Part shown: in pieces, positions 39,401-52,317 of the stretch | Layout of the letters: every line of letters begins with the position of its first letter | How positions within the stretch are numbered: the first letter of the stretch is position 1 | NCBI GenBank assembly: GCA_958450365.1 | Contig: CAUEEP010000730.1 | Location: 1,598,001 to 1,662,000 of the forward strand | DNA length: 64,000 nucleotides | Reading direction: 5' to 3' | Origin: Mesorhabditis belari | Taxonomy: Eukaryota; Nematoda; Chromadorea; Rhabditida; Rhabditidae | Position numbers and translations under genes: made by a program | Notes under the pieces: model-generated | Databases searched by the model: none | The model's input: only the letters and a program-made list of their open reading frames with translations | What the model was told of the DNA's origin: nothing

Positions 39401-39703
39401 AAAGCATTGTTGTCAAGAGCATCTAAAGGATTGAGAGCTTCAAAAAGTATTTCGGTTTTTACCTTGACATTTGCATGAAAGTAGACTCTTGAATGCCAGG
39501 CATTTTGTAGACGAAAAGCCAGCACGATACTCAGCACACACGTGATCAAGTGAACTAAACAAACAAAAAAAATAATAGGTAATTCGAATTTTCACAAGAG
39601 AATGTCAATACGCTTTTTGTTCCTACAAACCTGTGTTGAGCATTGTGTAAACGGTGGAATCGTTTAATTGAACGGCAATCGCACAATGATTTCTTTCTGT
39701 CAT
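36452..39703 (-). CDS. Nematode serpentine chemoreceptor, Sra superfamily (sra/srab-like)
   Basis: Seven-transmembrane receptor, 351 aa over 12 exons that join in frame. The start MTERNHCAIAV is at 39703, with an acceptor at 39710-39711 that fits a 5' UTR intron or trans-splicing. Membrane segments include HLITCVLSIVLAF (39463-39554), MLLTTMLCLAVVHAI (39360-39422), GLVLCQLSIAVERVVATW (38655-38706), IVCSIVLLGPLLA (38229-38348), LAIDVLSVLVFLIVYG (37413-37466), VTFVHFLLFAILCSAI (37129-37239) and APFYTVLFPLIILHVI (36673-36753). The family signatures are the AVERVVATW segment after TM3 and RRYQINETLYVTKLLLP before TM6, like the RYQ..EN motif of Sra-type receptors. The tail ends RPTPV with the stop at 36452-36454. 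Expected in ciliated sensory neurons by family; the ligand is unknown. The subfamily could be sra, srab or sre-like. Confidence 0.85.
38390..38517. repeat. TAGTAGTTCT-rich repeat in a receptor intron
   Basis: A unit of about 48 bp containing TCTAGTAGTTCTGAGTAGTC and GAGCCTGAGCTTC occurs twice plus partial copies in the intron 38349-38553. Confidence 0.75.
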
Positions 39704-40909
39704 TGTTGAACTGAAAAAAAAGGAGATTATGTTGAATAATATTTTTAAAATAAAAAAGGAGAATAAAGCGATAGAAAGCTGATGAAATTGAGATGAAAAA
39801 CAGCGTTTTGGGAGATCGAGGGATGCAATTGTTGTTTGTTTTTTTGATTCAAATGGTATTTGTTTAGAGTTGTTCATAAATTAGATCAGTACTAATGCAA
39901 AAATAGGGCTTTTTTCTTCGATGAATCCTATGAAAGTACGTAAACATTAGTATAAAATGAGAATGTTACTCACTCCGTATTTGAATCGAAGTAATTTGCG
40001 GAGAAAAATGCAGCTCAAGTATTGTATTTTATTAATGCTGTCAATTGAAATATTTTCTATTTAAAGCTACGAGTAAACTGTAAAAATAAAGTTATAATTT
40101 TTTTCCTCTATGATTTTAACTTTTGCTAGAATTAAGCAATGGAATTTCTATCACCAAACTAATTAGTTCAAAAAGAAAATTTGCTCAATCTTCGCAAAAC
40201 CAATTCATTTCGAGATTCTCGTCATTTTGTGCATAGAATTTGAGTGATTACGAGCAAGAAATTCTTGACAAGTCACGGGTTTGGATTTCTCGATTTTTTG
40301 GATTTCAGTTTTAACGGACGTCTTTAAATTAAATTAGAGAAATCTATAAATTTTCAAGTTAAGAAGGGTTCTAGAAAATTATTGAATTATTTGAAAAAAC
40401 TTTTGACGGCATCAAAATCTATTTTCAAGTTTCTTCGAAAAGTTTTCTTGAAATCAAGAAAGGGAGAGAGGGGAAAGACGAAATTGAGTGAAAAATTCAT
40501 GAATCTCGGGGCTCGGTCTGGTGGAAAAACGAGAGGAATGGGAATGGGGCAATGACTCAAGAACCGGGAAGTTTTCCTTTATTGAATGGATTGGAAATGA
40601 AAATGATTTGAAATAAGAATGTAAACAAGTTGTACCAAAAGTTGAATTCTAAGCAATTTTCCAAGGTATCTCGTATTTTCCCATTAGACTAGTGAATGAA
40701 ATAGAGCTGATAACCTAGATCAAGTTGATGTCAATGGTAAGCTGAAAGGTAAGAAATCACTGGTAAGCTGAAAGCTGGACTTCTTTTGTTATTTTATTCA
40801 TTTTTCTACAGTAATCCCTATGCGCAACCATTGATCGGCAAGATCTTTCCAATTTTTCTACAATAGCGACAAAGCTTTGAGCCCAAAACTGTAGCTATAT
40901 TGGAGGGAA

Positions 40910-41301
40910 AGTTACTAGGCAGATTTGGCAAAATTGCATCCTAAAAGTTGAGGATTGAACCAGAAGATTGAGACAATATCTCGATCACAAAAGAATTTTT
41001 TGTTTTCTCGAAAAACCGATCAGTCAGAAGATTCACAAATGGGAGGAGGATTGCCGGAAATTGGCAATTTGACGCTTTGTTAATTTACTAGGCAGATTTG
41101 GCAAAGTTGCATCCTAAAAGTCAAGGCAAAGTTGAGGATTGAACCAGAAGATTGAGACAATATCTCGATCACAAAAAAATATTTCAAAAGCGATTCGAAA
41201 AGAATTTTTTTGTTTTCTCGGAAAACCGATCAGTCAGAAGATTCACAAATGGGAGGAGGATTCCAAATTGGCAAAGGAAATTGGCAATTTGACGCTTTGT
41301 C
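40910..41301. repeat. Tandem duplication of about 180-210 bp
   Basis: The block from ACTAGGCAGATTTGGCAAA to GGCAATTTGACGCTTTGT occurs at about 40910-41082 and again at 41089-41301. The second copy carries two inserted stretches (near 41121-41131 and 41181-41200). Confidence 0.85.
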
Positions 41302-41823
41302 GCCTGGTTAGTCCTCAAATGAGTGGGATGGGTGAACAGAAAATACAGATTTATAAAAATAAAACATAAAAAAGTGATTGAAAGCTTAAAAATCGTTTTT
41401 GATTTCATATTCATTTAAAGACCATTTACTCGTGTTTTTTTTCTTTCGTTATCTACATATTTGAAACGATCGTCAACATCGGAAAAAAAAGAAAAAAGTA
41501 AAAATGCCACTGATTAAACAAAGTCCTTTTTTGTTTCAACAAAATTCTCTCAAATTCAAACGATTTTTTTGAATTCAAGTCAAACATATATACTTAATCT
41601 CATCTTTTGAATAACAGGAAATTTTGACGCAAGGTGGCCATATGGTGGCAAAAAATTGAAGGTTTCTGATGAAAGAGAACAAATTTATGGTTACGAAAAA
41701 GGATAGCTTTGAAAAAATGTCAAACTTGTGAAAGTTCACCAAAAAAAGTAGTTAGATTAATGGAAAAGAATCTAGTTTCTTTCGAAAATTCTCATATAAA
41801 TGATTGCTTTGTTTAAATGAAAT

Positions 41824-42010
41824 GGTGCGTCTCGAAATTCTGAGCCGGAAATGTGTCACTTCAAGAAGATGATGAAAATGAGACTAAAGGTTTAGTAGAA
41901 TCTTTTTAAGTGCTTATTTACAAATCCAGTAAATACGTTTATATGAATCGCTTATTTTGAAATGTTGAGATCTTTTTTCTGATTTTTCTGGCTCAGAATT
42001 TCGAGACGAA
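41824..42010. repeat. MITE with about 22-bp TIRs
   Basis: The left end GTGCGTCTCGAAATTCTGAG is mirrored by CTCAGAATTTCGAGACG at 41991-42007. The interior of about 145 bp is AT-rich and non-coding. Confidence 0.75.
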
Positions 42011-42436
42011 TCGAGTGGCGCTATTTTCGCCATTTTCGAATCCGAACGTTTCAAGCAACTTTTTTTTTGAAAGATTAATTGTGCGTTTGAGTTAAGAAGA
42101 ATATGAGGAAAGGTAGAGATGAAAACCAGCCAAAAAAACTGGAGATCCCGGATTAATGGCCATAAATTCTATATTATGGGCAGAGATTCTAGTTTTAAAA
42201 AAACTGAAACTAAATGCTGACTTGAAATTGCTGACAATTCGTCAAGTTTAAGTTGACCAAATGAGTTGTAGCTAGATAGAAAAGTATGAGACTTCTGGTG
42301 CAAAATAAAAAAGCTGAGAAATCTGGGCATAAGTTCTGATTGTTAGGTTCATTTTTGTTTTAATGCTCTAGTGCTGGAGAGCAAAGATGAATCCTGGAAG
42401 TTGGTGTTGAAATTTAGCATTGGAGAACTTAACTAA

Positions 42437-42796
42437 CGTAAATACTCGAATAGAACGCCATCTCCTTGTACAATCGTCTAGTTTAACTTCTTTTTAGAAA
42501 ATCATTTTTGCTCAGCTCCTAGATTTTTCTTAACTACACTTTTGTTACCAAAAAAATACTAGATTTTAAGGGCTATCATTTGACCTAACCGTACACTGTA
42601 TCATAAAGCAGTGCGGAGAACAAGACGTTCAAAGTTAGACTACGCCACTACGACATTATCACTTGATCCAAGCGCACACTGTAGCATAAAACCGCTTAGA
42701 ACTTCGAACAGGATTTTAGTCTGACTTACAACAGGATGTTCTAAGTTAGACTACGCCACTGTACGCCCATTATGGGGATATTAGAGTATTTACGGT
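42437..42796. repeat. Non-autonomous TIR element, family 1, copy C (longest)
   Basis: The left terminus CGTAAATACTCGAATAGAAC and the right terminus TTAGAGTATTTACG are inverted. The body matches copies A and B but has an extra internal segment with second versions of CACTGTAGCATAAA and GTTAGACTACGCCACT. Confidence 0.8.
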
Positions 42797-43672
42797 AGAA
42801 GATCTTGTAGCAAATGTGCTCGAACTGACTGAAAGTATTTGTTGGTATCAAATAAGCAATCAGAAATGATCATTGTAGTGAATTATGTCACTCATGATCA
42901 CGTGGAGGCGAAAAGAAAAGGCGATGAATGTTATTTTTATTCTCTTTTCACTTCAAAGAACAATGATTAAAAATTCTTAGCGTCGTTTTGCTGGCAATGA
43001 AAAGAAATGTTGAAGAGCGAGCATTTGTTGGCCGTTTTTGATCAAATATTCAAAATAGCTGACAATAGAAAGAAAAGAAATATACAAAGAAAAACTTTGA
43101 CATCAGGATGGAAAGAGGAAAAAAGGAAAAAAGGAAGAGTGGGTGGGAATTTCCCTCGCAAATGAGTTACACTTTAGTTTCATCGAATTTGCCGACTTTT
43201 TCCTTAAATTCTTCTTGATCTATGATATTAGTTTTATGATTTTTTTTTTTATCTCTGCTGTTTTCAACTTTTAAGAAAGATTAAAAATCATCGAAAGAAA
43301 GATTGAGTTTTGATTCGAAACTCCTTTCGTGACACATTTTGGTGAATATCCCGGTGAAGACGATGACGGGGTTAGTGGAAATATTCAGAGTGATTTGAAA
43401 ATGTTGTTGGGAAAGGAAATGAAAATCTTTGGCTTTTCTGTTGAAACTAGGTTCTCTTATTGGAACTTTTTAGCAAACTTAAAGAATTACTTTTTTTACT
43501 TAAATAGAGATAATCTTGGATAGATCTTTAAAGATAACTTTGATTGTCTTTAAGCTATTTTCTATGTCAAAATTGCTAGATTATAGTTTAGTTTCTATCA
43601 TTTTACTATTATAGTTTAGTTTCTATCATTCTACTATTATAGTTTTTCTATCATTCTACTATTATACTGTTA

Positions 43673-43990
43673 TATTGGGTTGGTGGGAAAGTCCTTTCGG
43701 ATTTTTTGGGAGAGTACCTTAAATTTGTCCAATTTTGACGTTTTATAGTTCATCCTAAAGCTGAATTCAAGACGGATCGATTGGTAACAACCGTTTTGAG
43801 ATATCTCTTGTTTGTTTTTAGTTTTTACACATGTTTTTAGCCTAGATTTCTGCACGGAAAACTAACGAAACGTGAAAACAGCCATTTTTTTTGGCTCTGC
43901 CGCCCTTTACTAAAATAGCTGTAAAAACTTTTAGAAAAGAGATATCTCAAAACGGTTGTTACAATCGATCCGTCTGATCACTAGGGGGTC
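43673..43990. mobile_element. Probable mariner-related fragment with inner inverted repeat
   Basis: It begins TATTGGGTTGGTGGGAAAGT, a mariner-like terminus; the matching right end was not found. Inside, 43771-43811 (GACGGATCGATTGGTAACAA ..) is inverted at 43936-43976, making a hairpin with arms of about 40 bp. No open transposase frame. Confidence 0.5.
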
Positions 43991-45078
43991 TTGTGTTCTA
44001 GAATTATAAGTTGAATTCTATGATATCACAGCCAATAATATGTAAATTGAGAGTTTATATGTAAATTAAGGATCAAAAATGAAAAATATTCAGTTAATAC
44101 CCGGTTAGAAATGCAAATTTACCTATGATATCACAGGTTTTTAGACTCTAGGATTGCCCATCGAATGAGGAAGACATTTCTGGAGTCTGTTGGGTATATT
44201 GATGACTCTCGAACGAGCGAGTTCAACCAAAAGTCTCCTAGAAAACAAATTGCCAATGAATTGGGGGAAAGAAGTGAGTGGGATGGAAATTGAACGAGTA
44301 AAGGAGTAAAGGAGTAGGAGGAGATTCGGGGATGAGATCGAAATCCGCCCTCTTCTTTTTGAGAGCATTTCCGGCTTTGAAACACTTTTTATCCAACAAA
44401 TCCCAACTATAGATAAAGCAATTTTAAAACAAAAAGCACAAATCACAAAATGGAAAAAAGACTTACAAATGACAAATTCAGTTTAAGAGTCATTTTCTTC
44501 ATCAAAACCTAAAAGAGTTCCAAACCAATCCGTGAGAGTGCAAAGATTCTTTAAAAAAATTGTTCGCAAATTTCTAATGAATCAGCATTAATAAATGAAC
44601 AAATTCACTTTCAACAACAAAAGTGATATTTAAAAGAACAATAGACTTCTCTCTTTTTCTCAATTTCTTCTAATCAGAATAGAATCATTTTTCCCTCAAG
44701 GATTACTCTGAGTTTCACAAAAAAAGCTGCAAAAATCATGGCTGATGAGGTAAATGAAAACAGTCTGATGACGGGGAAACGGGGGAACTTGTGCTAATCC
44801 GAAAACGAGGCAAAAATAGATTGGAAATGATACGAGTTTTCAATCAAAGTGGTGAATCTGATGACAAAAGTTGTGATTCAAAAGCTTGAATGCTGACTTG
44901 AAATTTCAAACAGAAATGTTCGCATGACGAACGAGTTATTAATAGACTTCCCCCCAATGATCATTGGACAAGAAGACGCAAGTTTTGCCCTCTTTTTTGT
45001 CACATCAAAGTGATGATCATCAAATGCAAATTGCCCAAATTTGATCTGACGGAGGGGAATCACCAGGGAGGGCCCTTC

Positions 45079-45346
45079 TTCCTCTCCTTCTCCTTCTCCT
45101 TCTTCCTCTCCTTATCCGTCTCCTTACCTCTCCTCCCCCTCTCCTCTCCTCTCCTTCTCCTCTTCCCTCCTTCTCCTTCTCCTTCTCCTTCTCCTTCTCC
45201 TCTCCTTCTTCCTCTCCTTCTCCTCTCCTTCTCCTTCCCTCTCCTTCTCCTTCTCCTTCTCCTTCTCCTTCTCCTTCTCCTTCTCCTTCTCCTTCTTCCT
45301 CTCCTTCTCCTTCTCCTTCTCCTTCTTCCTCTCCTTCTCCCCCTCG
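45079..45346. repeat. CTCCTT polypyrimidine tract, about 270 bp
   Basis: Almost uninterrupted pyrimidine run of CTTCTC/CTCCTT hexamers. It yields open Leu/Pro/Ser and Glu/Gly/Arg frames on both strands that are artefacts of composition. A tract of this length with mirror symmetry can form triplex DNA. Confidence 0.95.
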
Positions 45347-47429
45347 AGAAGCCTCACCCCTTTCCTCTAAACTGACCGAAATCCGATTTTCAAATCTCCA
45401 GGGCAAAAATTTGCGCCTTTTTACTAAGAAAATCTACTCCTTCGTCTTGACAAGCCTGTGTTTCTTCAAGATTTTCTTGATTTGCTTTGATTCTTTCAAG
45501 GAGTAAACTTGACTTGCTAAAGTCAGCGAAGGCGTGGCAAGAAAAGCAAAAAGTGCTCAACGATAAATATTTTTGTTACAATCTTTAGAACACAGAGCAA
45601 ATTTCAAGCCAAACTCTAGATAAACTTGTTAGAGTTAGAGAGCTTGGAAAAATGCTTAAGGATGATCAACAAATTTACCACAAAACTATGGCACAATCAA
45701 TGACTGACTACGGCTTACTGTAACTTCTAAATGAAGTCAAGAAAGAGTTTTATCATAATGAAATGGATTTCATAAAGAATATCCCTTTTTCCATTTGGAG
45801 CACTTCTCTATTCTTTGATTTCCAAAAGGAATGATCATCAAGAATTCCGAGAGAAGAAAGATCCATTCATTTCCCCTCCAAAATCCCCATTGATTCCATT
45901 TGAATCTTTTATGATTTGTTACCCGACTCAAGACAGGACTCATCGCTCAAAATAAAGCCATCAATGAAGGGATGTCAATAAGTGGAAATAGAAATAGAAA
46001 TAGAAATAGTTGAACTTTAAAGAAGTTGAAGACAAGTTGTGGCCTCGTAAAACACCTTAACGCAAAAGTTGAACTACGTGAAAAACACTGATGACGGAAA
46101 AGGGATTATGCAAAATAGGGAGTGTGAGAGAGGGAAATATTCGAGTAAAAGAGTGATTGAGGTTGTTTTTCGTTGAGTCAAGTGGTGAGTAAATTGCTTA
46201 AAATTGCTAAACTAGTGAGTAAAGGCTTACAATTTGTATAAGACTTCATAAAATACTTTCAATCAATCACTCAATCACTCAATCACTCCATATAGCTTTG
46301 CTCTATCAAACGCTCGCTCTTTGGCACAGTGAAAAGATTAATGGTATTGGAATGCTTAAATGCAATCTTTGGATCTTTGCAAATCTTTGGCAATACAGGC
46401 AGACAAGGCAGACAATTTTAGTGTTATTTGGGTAATTAAACCAGGATTTCGAGCAGAAAAGGAAATTTTGAGGAGATTATTAACTTTACTATTAATAGTA
46501 TTTGAAAGAGTTGAATCAAGTTGTCAAAGAAGGTGCGTTTGTTGGAGCACAAAGTAGCCTGATATAGCTAAGGATTAAAAGGGCTAACTTTAAGTGTCAA
46601 AGAGCGTCTCAATGCGTAAACATTTCCTTAACACATTCGCGACGACGCTATTTTGTAGTCGCTAACTGTTCTACTAATAACTTGGTGACGATTCAAAGAT
46701 AAACTAAACTATTATAACCATTCGAAGGCCTAAATCTCCTCTTGAAAACTAATATAAAGTTGCCAAGAAGTTTCTGCGAAATGAATAACAAAAATCCTTA
46801 AAAACGAGCTTAGCTCAAAAATAATCGTCATTAATGATTTGTTTTCGTTGTGACCGTTGAGAAAGTTGAGAAATAAGTGCACCTCTCCACAACTATTTTT
46901 CATCTTCTGCAGAAACTTCTCGTATTTCGTCCACGGATTCTCTCTTGTGCTTTCCTTTTTTTTCTCATCTCAAGTAAAGCGCGACTAATCACCAAATTGG
47001 AGCCATCCATCCGACTGAAAAGATCACTTTTTCTTTTTCAATTTCTCCTCTTTTCCCTTGCACACCTCATCTAAAAGGTTACGGAAAAATTAGAGATGGC
47101 GTTCAGTTGAAAAACTTGAGTCACCAGTAAAAGGTTTAGGTTTATAAACAAAAACAAGATTGTATCAAGAGATTTGAGTAAAGAATCGCGACCTGTAAGA
47201 TTAAAATTTTTCGAGCAAAGGGTTTTAAAAGAACTTGGCCTCGTTATTGTGTCAATTTTGGTAAATCAAGTAAAGCAAGTTATTGCTTGAGGTTTTCAAA
47301 ACTTTCGAATTGATGTAACTTGCCTCAATCAATCCTTAACGAGCACTCATAAAACAAGCGAACGATCATTTGTTTTGTTTAACTCTTTTATAAACTAAAG
47401 TGTAAAAATGCCTTCAAATGAATAAAGTA

Positions 47430-47861
47430 AAAGTTGGATAAAGATAGGCAAGAGATGGAGGAAGTTTAGTTGAACGCCGGTACAAATAGGAAGACAAGAT
47501 TGAATTCTTCTAAAGTAATAAATACATAACGCAATAAAAAACTGAGAAAAATGAAATATTTGATGAAATCTGATTGAAATTTGTTTCAAAAAGTTGAGAG
47601 TTGGAGGGATTTCTCAAAAGTTGGTTCCTCTTCAAAGTAGACATGGAAAAAAAAGAGAAAAGAGACTTCACATAAGGAGATACACTAATGAATATTCATT
47701 GAATGATGTCTCGAATCGTTGAAAGAAGAAAGAGAGAAAAGGGTCAAAGAGTAGGTGGAAACAAGTGACACTATGGAATTGGATAAAGGTAGGCAAGAGA
47801 TGGAGAAAGTTTAGTTGAACGCCGGTACAAATAGGAAGACAAGATTGAATTCTTCTAAAGC
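47430..47861. repeat. Pair of about 80-bp direct repeats
   Basis: A block containing TAGTTGAACGCCGGTACAAA and GACAAGATTGAATTCTTCTA occurs at about 47434-47513 and 47779-47860 with few differences. Confidence 0.85.
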
Positions 47862-49156
47862 AAGTAGCTTATTTCACATTTGCTTTCTTTGTTTAGAATG
47901 ATTTTTCAAATGTTTTTTTGTTTTAAAAACTCTAGTTTCTGGTTGGTTCAATTACCCAAGTGGCTCATTTCACTGCGCTTTTCTTGGTAAACTTCAATAA
48001 GACATTGAAAATATTCTATGCATCAGATCAGGTAATTTTTGGTTTAAATCAAATATGTAAACCGAGTGCTTAGGGTAATCAAAATGCTTAGAATTCTTGT
48101 AGAGATTGACAAGTTTCAATAAGGCATTGAAAATATTGAAAATAAGTGTTTATGTACTTCTCAAATTTGGTTAATTAAACCTATACAAACTTAGAAAAGG
48201 GCCAAATGAAAAGAATAAGAGAAAAACAATGAATAGAAAAGAATAAGAGAAAAAGAATCAATAGAAAAGAATAAGAGACAAATCATGAATCAATAAAAAC
48301 TATAATAATCAAAAAGTGATGGCAATTTCTGTGAGTGATAATGCTTTATGGCTCGTGCTTTTCTTTTATACCCATTTTGACTGGATATCATTTTCTTTTA
48401 GCTTTCTTGTCGACGATAATCTATCCATCCTTTAGGCCCTTGCTGTATTCACTAGTTTTGAATGACGTCACAATTTCTAAGCTTTCCTATCATATTACAT
48501 TACATGATTTTGAATGAAAGCACAAATTTTAGCGATTGCATATATATCTAAAATGTTATTAACACATAGCATTTGTTTCTAAAGACAGCTGATATTTTTA
48601 AAAAAGGATTCAAAAAAGGATTCGATTACAAAATCTCATGTTGAACAATTTGAAATGTTGAATTGAATGCAAGATCGAAAAAGGGACAAAGATTGAGAAG
48701 AGGAGAAATGGGGAAGAGATTTGGGCGAACGATATACGGAAGTGGCTAATTACTCTTCCAGAAAAAAAGAATTGAGACTTTCACATAGTTAATTGACGAG
48801 TTTAAAGTTTATCTACAGCTTTTTATCAACCAAAACTTTATCTTCAAAAGTTTTTAATGACATTGTTAGAACCAGAGAAATTTTGAAAGTGTCAAGCTTT
48901 TTAGGTAAACTAGTTCAAATGTAGTTTGAATTCTTTAAATTTAAAACCTTCAATCCCATCAACAAACGTCAACAAACAGCAATAGCCGTATCCCCATTCT
49001 CTCCCTTTCTTACGAAAATCCCTTTTTTGAACAACAAAGAACATTAAATTATATTTGGATTGAAGGAAAAAGTTGAAAACTTTTAACAAAAAACAAGATG
49101 AAATTAAGGTTTCGAAAAAATCATAAAGAAATTTCACGAAAAAGGGGTGCAAAATG

Positions 49157-49447
49157 CTAATGAATGTGTCCCTTTGTGAGGGGAATTCTTTCTTCTGATG
49201 TGGAGAATGGGATGGCTTCAGAATGGGCGAATCTCATGACATCGAGAACTGAAGGGGACTGGGGTGGAGTGGTGAAGGCAATTTTCTGGACAAGATCTAA
49301 TCCAGGACTAGAAGCCAGCTCCCGGCTTAGACTGGCTTCATTGCAAATCTGAGTCCACAAAGTCCTAAGCCTATGCCTGGCTTGGCCTTGTCGGAACACC
49401 ACTGGATGAGGGTAAGTGTCACTAACGGCACTGCTAACGAGTCTCAA
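49157..49447 (-). other. Isolated G+C-richer open frame, doubtful coding
   Basis: An open frame of about 96 codons stands out from AT-rich flanks by base composition. The product has no family resemblance that I recognise (for example TPPQSPSVLDVMRFAHS). On the opposite strand a donor-like GTAAGTG at 49410 and an acceptor-like TTTTTCCTAG ending near 49465 are also possible, so even the strand is unsure. It could be a gene fragment, a lone exon or a repeat. Confidence 0.2.
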
Positions 49448-49711
49448 TGATCAAGTTTTTTCCTAGAGTCAAGCGAAGCCACAAGCACCATCTCTTGTTG
49501 AAAATCCTTGCACTTTGAATGTCATCGGATCCAAGCCTTCGCCTTTCGCTTTAATCTTTGAAATCTTCGTCTTTTTTAGTTGCATTTCGTTTAAAAGATT
49601 CAAATTTCATTCAACAAATGCTCAAAAAAAATCTCACTAAATATTGTTGAAATAAAGAGTAAGGCAAAAACAAAGTTACTAGATGATGATTGTTGAGAAA
49701 ATAGCCTTTTA

Positions 49712-50243
49712 TATTGGATTGGTGAATTGAAAACTGCGGGACTTTGAACTAAAATCTATTCAACATAAAACCATCAATTCATTCGAAATAATTTCCATTA
49801 TTATTGACGACTTGTGCCCATTTTACAGGCAATTTGCGGATTCCTCTTTCGTAGTAGGATTTTGGCTTGTGTGTGAGACAAGTGTGAGACTCAAAAATCG
49901 AGGACTGGAGATGTCCGATGTCCCAGTTTGAGCACTTTCTTCAAAAGAAACCCATTTTGGTGTCAATAGAAAAGTTGTAGAGAATCAAAAATTAGGCTTA
50001 TAGCCAAATTTCCAAAAAGATACACTTAATAGTTTCGCTTAAAATGCAAGTTTTGTGAAAATTCGTAAATTTGGCATTTCTTGAAAACCAGTTTTTGAAT
50101 CGTTCTGAAAATTTGGACATAAGCTTGATTTTTGATTCTCTACAACTTTTCTATTGACACCAAAATGGGTTTCTTTTGAAGAAAGTGCTCAAACTGTCAC
50201 ATATGTCACAATAGCCCGCAGTTTTCAATTCACCAACCCAATA
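49712..50243 (-). mobile_element. Mariner remnant with both TIRs, interrupted by a palindromic element
   Basis: The left terminus TATTGGATTGGTGAATTGAA is mirrored by TTCAATTCACCAACCCAATA. On the minus strand at about 49787-49862 the frame reads YYERGIRKLPVKWAQVVNNN, then GNYFE and a stop, the typical mariner transposase C-terminus. Most of the transposase is replaced by a palindrome (about 49927-50197) with arms of about 75 bp containing GTTTGAGCACTTTCTTCAAA. Confidence 0.75.
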
Positions 50244-51129
50244 CTTCCCACAAAATTGTCGTTTTCTAAAGTGCGTCTTTTACGTCTGTCTAGGTTGTCA
50301 CTAGAAACGTCCTGTAATCTGTGCCATTTTATTTTCCCCCCGCCCATTTGGTTCTATATTTTTTTATATAAATCAATTGTAATTCTTTTATTCGTCTTTA
50401 TTATTCTAGATAAATATTCTAGATAATATTCTAGATAAACGCTAACTGTTATTCCACAAACAAGTCAATCACATTACAACAATCACGAGGATCTACCACT
50501 ACACAAAGCAACAAAGATCAAAAGTTGTAATTGGAAGAAAAACAAATTCGAGTTTCTACTTTAAATAGAATTTCCTGTAAGAGTTACATGAATATTTTAC
50601 AAGTGAGAATTTCAAATTTTACCCTCTGTTCGAAATGGACCCGGGGTGAGAGGATCGGATTTCAACTCTCCTCGTTTATCCCAATTTTTACCCTCCAGGT
50701 GCCATCCCTTTCCCTCTTTCTTTTCTCATCTTCACTCTCCTTTTGTCTCAATTTTCCCCTCAATTCTCTTCCCTGTTCACAATCATAAGCGAAGATCTTT
50801 AAAAGAGAAGAAAAAGGTTTTGGAAAAGGTACAGAACAGGAATAGAAAAGTTCCACAATGTAAACAGACATGTTTTTGTGAAAAAAGAAAACGCTTTTAT
50901 GCGCTGCAGATACAGACGGAGAAAAAGAGCATTGAAAAGATCAAAAAAGAAAAGTTTTGTTTGGTTTAGGCTGCAAAAGAATCATAGACCTTGAGATGAT
51001 AGAAAAGTTAATCAAGATTTGTAGCAGTTAAGGTTAGAGAAAAGGAATAGAAAAGTTCGATAAGTATAATAGTTTCTTTAGACCAATTTTCATGAACCTT
51101 AAATTTCTTTCGTTTACTAAATGTATTTT

Positions 51130-51372
51130 TGTGATTACTGGATGTTTATGGGTATGTATTCCAAAGGAAAATCAGGATTTAATAAAATTCATTAAATTTT
51201 TCAATCTGTAAGGACTCTGTTTTTCAATCCGTAAGGATAGTAACTCTGTTTTTCAATCCGTAAGGATAGTAACTCTAAATGTTTATGGGTATGTATTCCA
51301 AAGGGAAATCAGGATCCAATAAAATCCATTAAATTTTTCAATCCGTAAGGATAGTAACTCTGTTTTTTTTCT
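51130..51372. repeat. Local direct duplication with TTTTTCAATCCGTAAGGATA units
   Basis: ATGTTTATGGGTATGTATTC and the next roughly 80 bp occur twice (about 51140 and 51280), with extra copies of TTTTTCAATCCGTAAGGATA between and after. Confidence 0.8.
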
Positions 51373-52317
51373 TAGCCAAAATTGGCTAAATTTCCAGTTA
51401 GCCATTTCCGAAATTTCTTTTATTTTGCTTGTGCTTCAGCTAGAAACAAGTCCAGACATGCACTGATTGCCAGCTTTTTTTCCATGCCGAAAACTTTTGT
51501 GAAAAGACACTAATTTGAGGGCGAATGTGGCCAAAACGGAGGCTTTCACGCGACAATTCGACTCCAGGACACTTCCTGGTGAGTAATTTTAAAAAAGAGC
51601 CAAGAAATCTGGACAAGTTTAAAAAAAACAAGAAATTTCCACAAATTTTACTAGGGAAACCTGAACGTTTTCGGAACTTGAGAAATGTATTGAAATGATA
51701 TGAAGTTGGGTACTCAAGTCGATCCTTGGTTCCTTGAAGTTTCACACTAAAAACACAAGTGTCTAGGAAAAAAGGAGAACTCTTCAAAAATAGGTAAATT
51801 GAGTTTTCGAGGTATGCAAATGCCAGACGCTTCCTGATTTTCTCTCGCTAAAAAAGGTGTTCTTTTAGATCCAAAAAATGAAATATGGAAATTTGAGAAT
51901 TTGAGAATTCGCAAAATAGGGAACACCTGGAGAAAGATTGGAGATCGGAAATAGAACGATTTTTGAAGGGAAAGAAAATTATTTGAGAAATGATGCTAAC
52001 AGGTGTCATTGCGTGAGTGGGAAAAAGTTCAAGAAAAGGTCAGGAGAGTGATTCGTGAAAGATTCAGAATTTCAGAAATAGTTTGAGAAAGTCTAAAATA
52101 GACTTTGGAGATGTGATAGCTGAAGATTTAAGGAGAAGTATGGGACTGGCAAGATTTGAGCTACAGTAAATTGTCAAATGGAAGAGTGTATATGGTAAAG
52201 ATATACATGGAAAGATTTTAAAATTAAAAGAAATTCATTTGCGTTTAAAGAAATAAAACAAGCTTATCCGAGACTCAAAAATACGATTTATGCGACTTAA
52301 AAAAAATCAGATTTGGA

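Noticed and set aside
44131..44446. Minus-strand open frames near 44.3 kb
   Set aside because: No codon pattern or motif like the real exons here, and no consistent splice sites.
45010..45406. Open frames rich in Leu/Pro or Glu/Gly/Arg
   Set aside because: They are compositional artefacts of the polypyrimidine tract.
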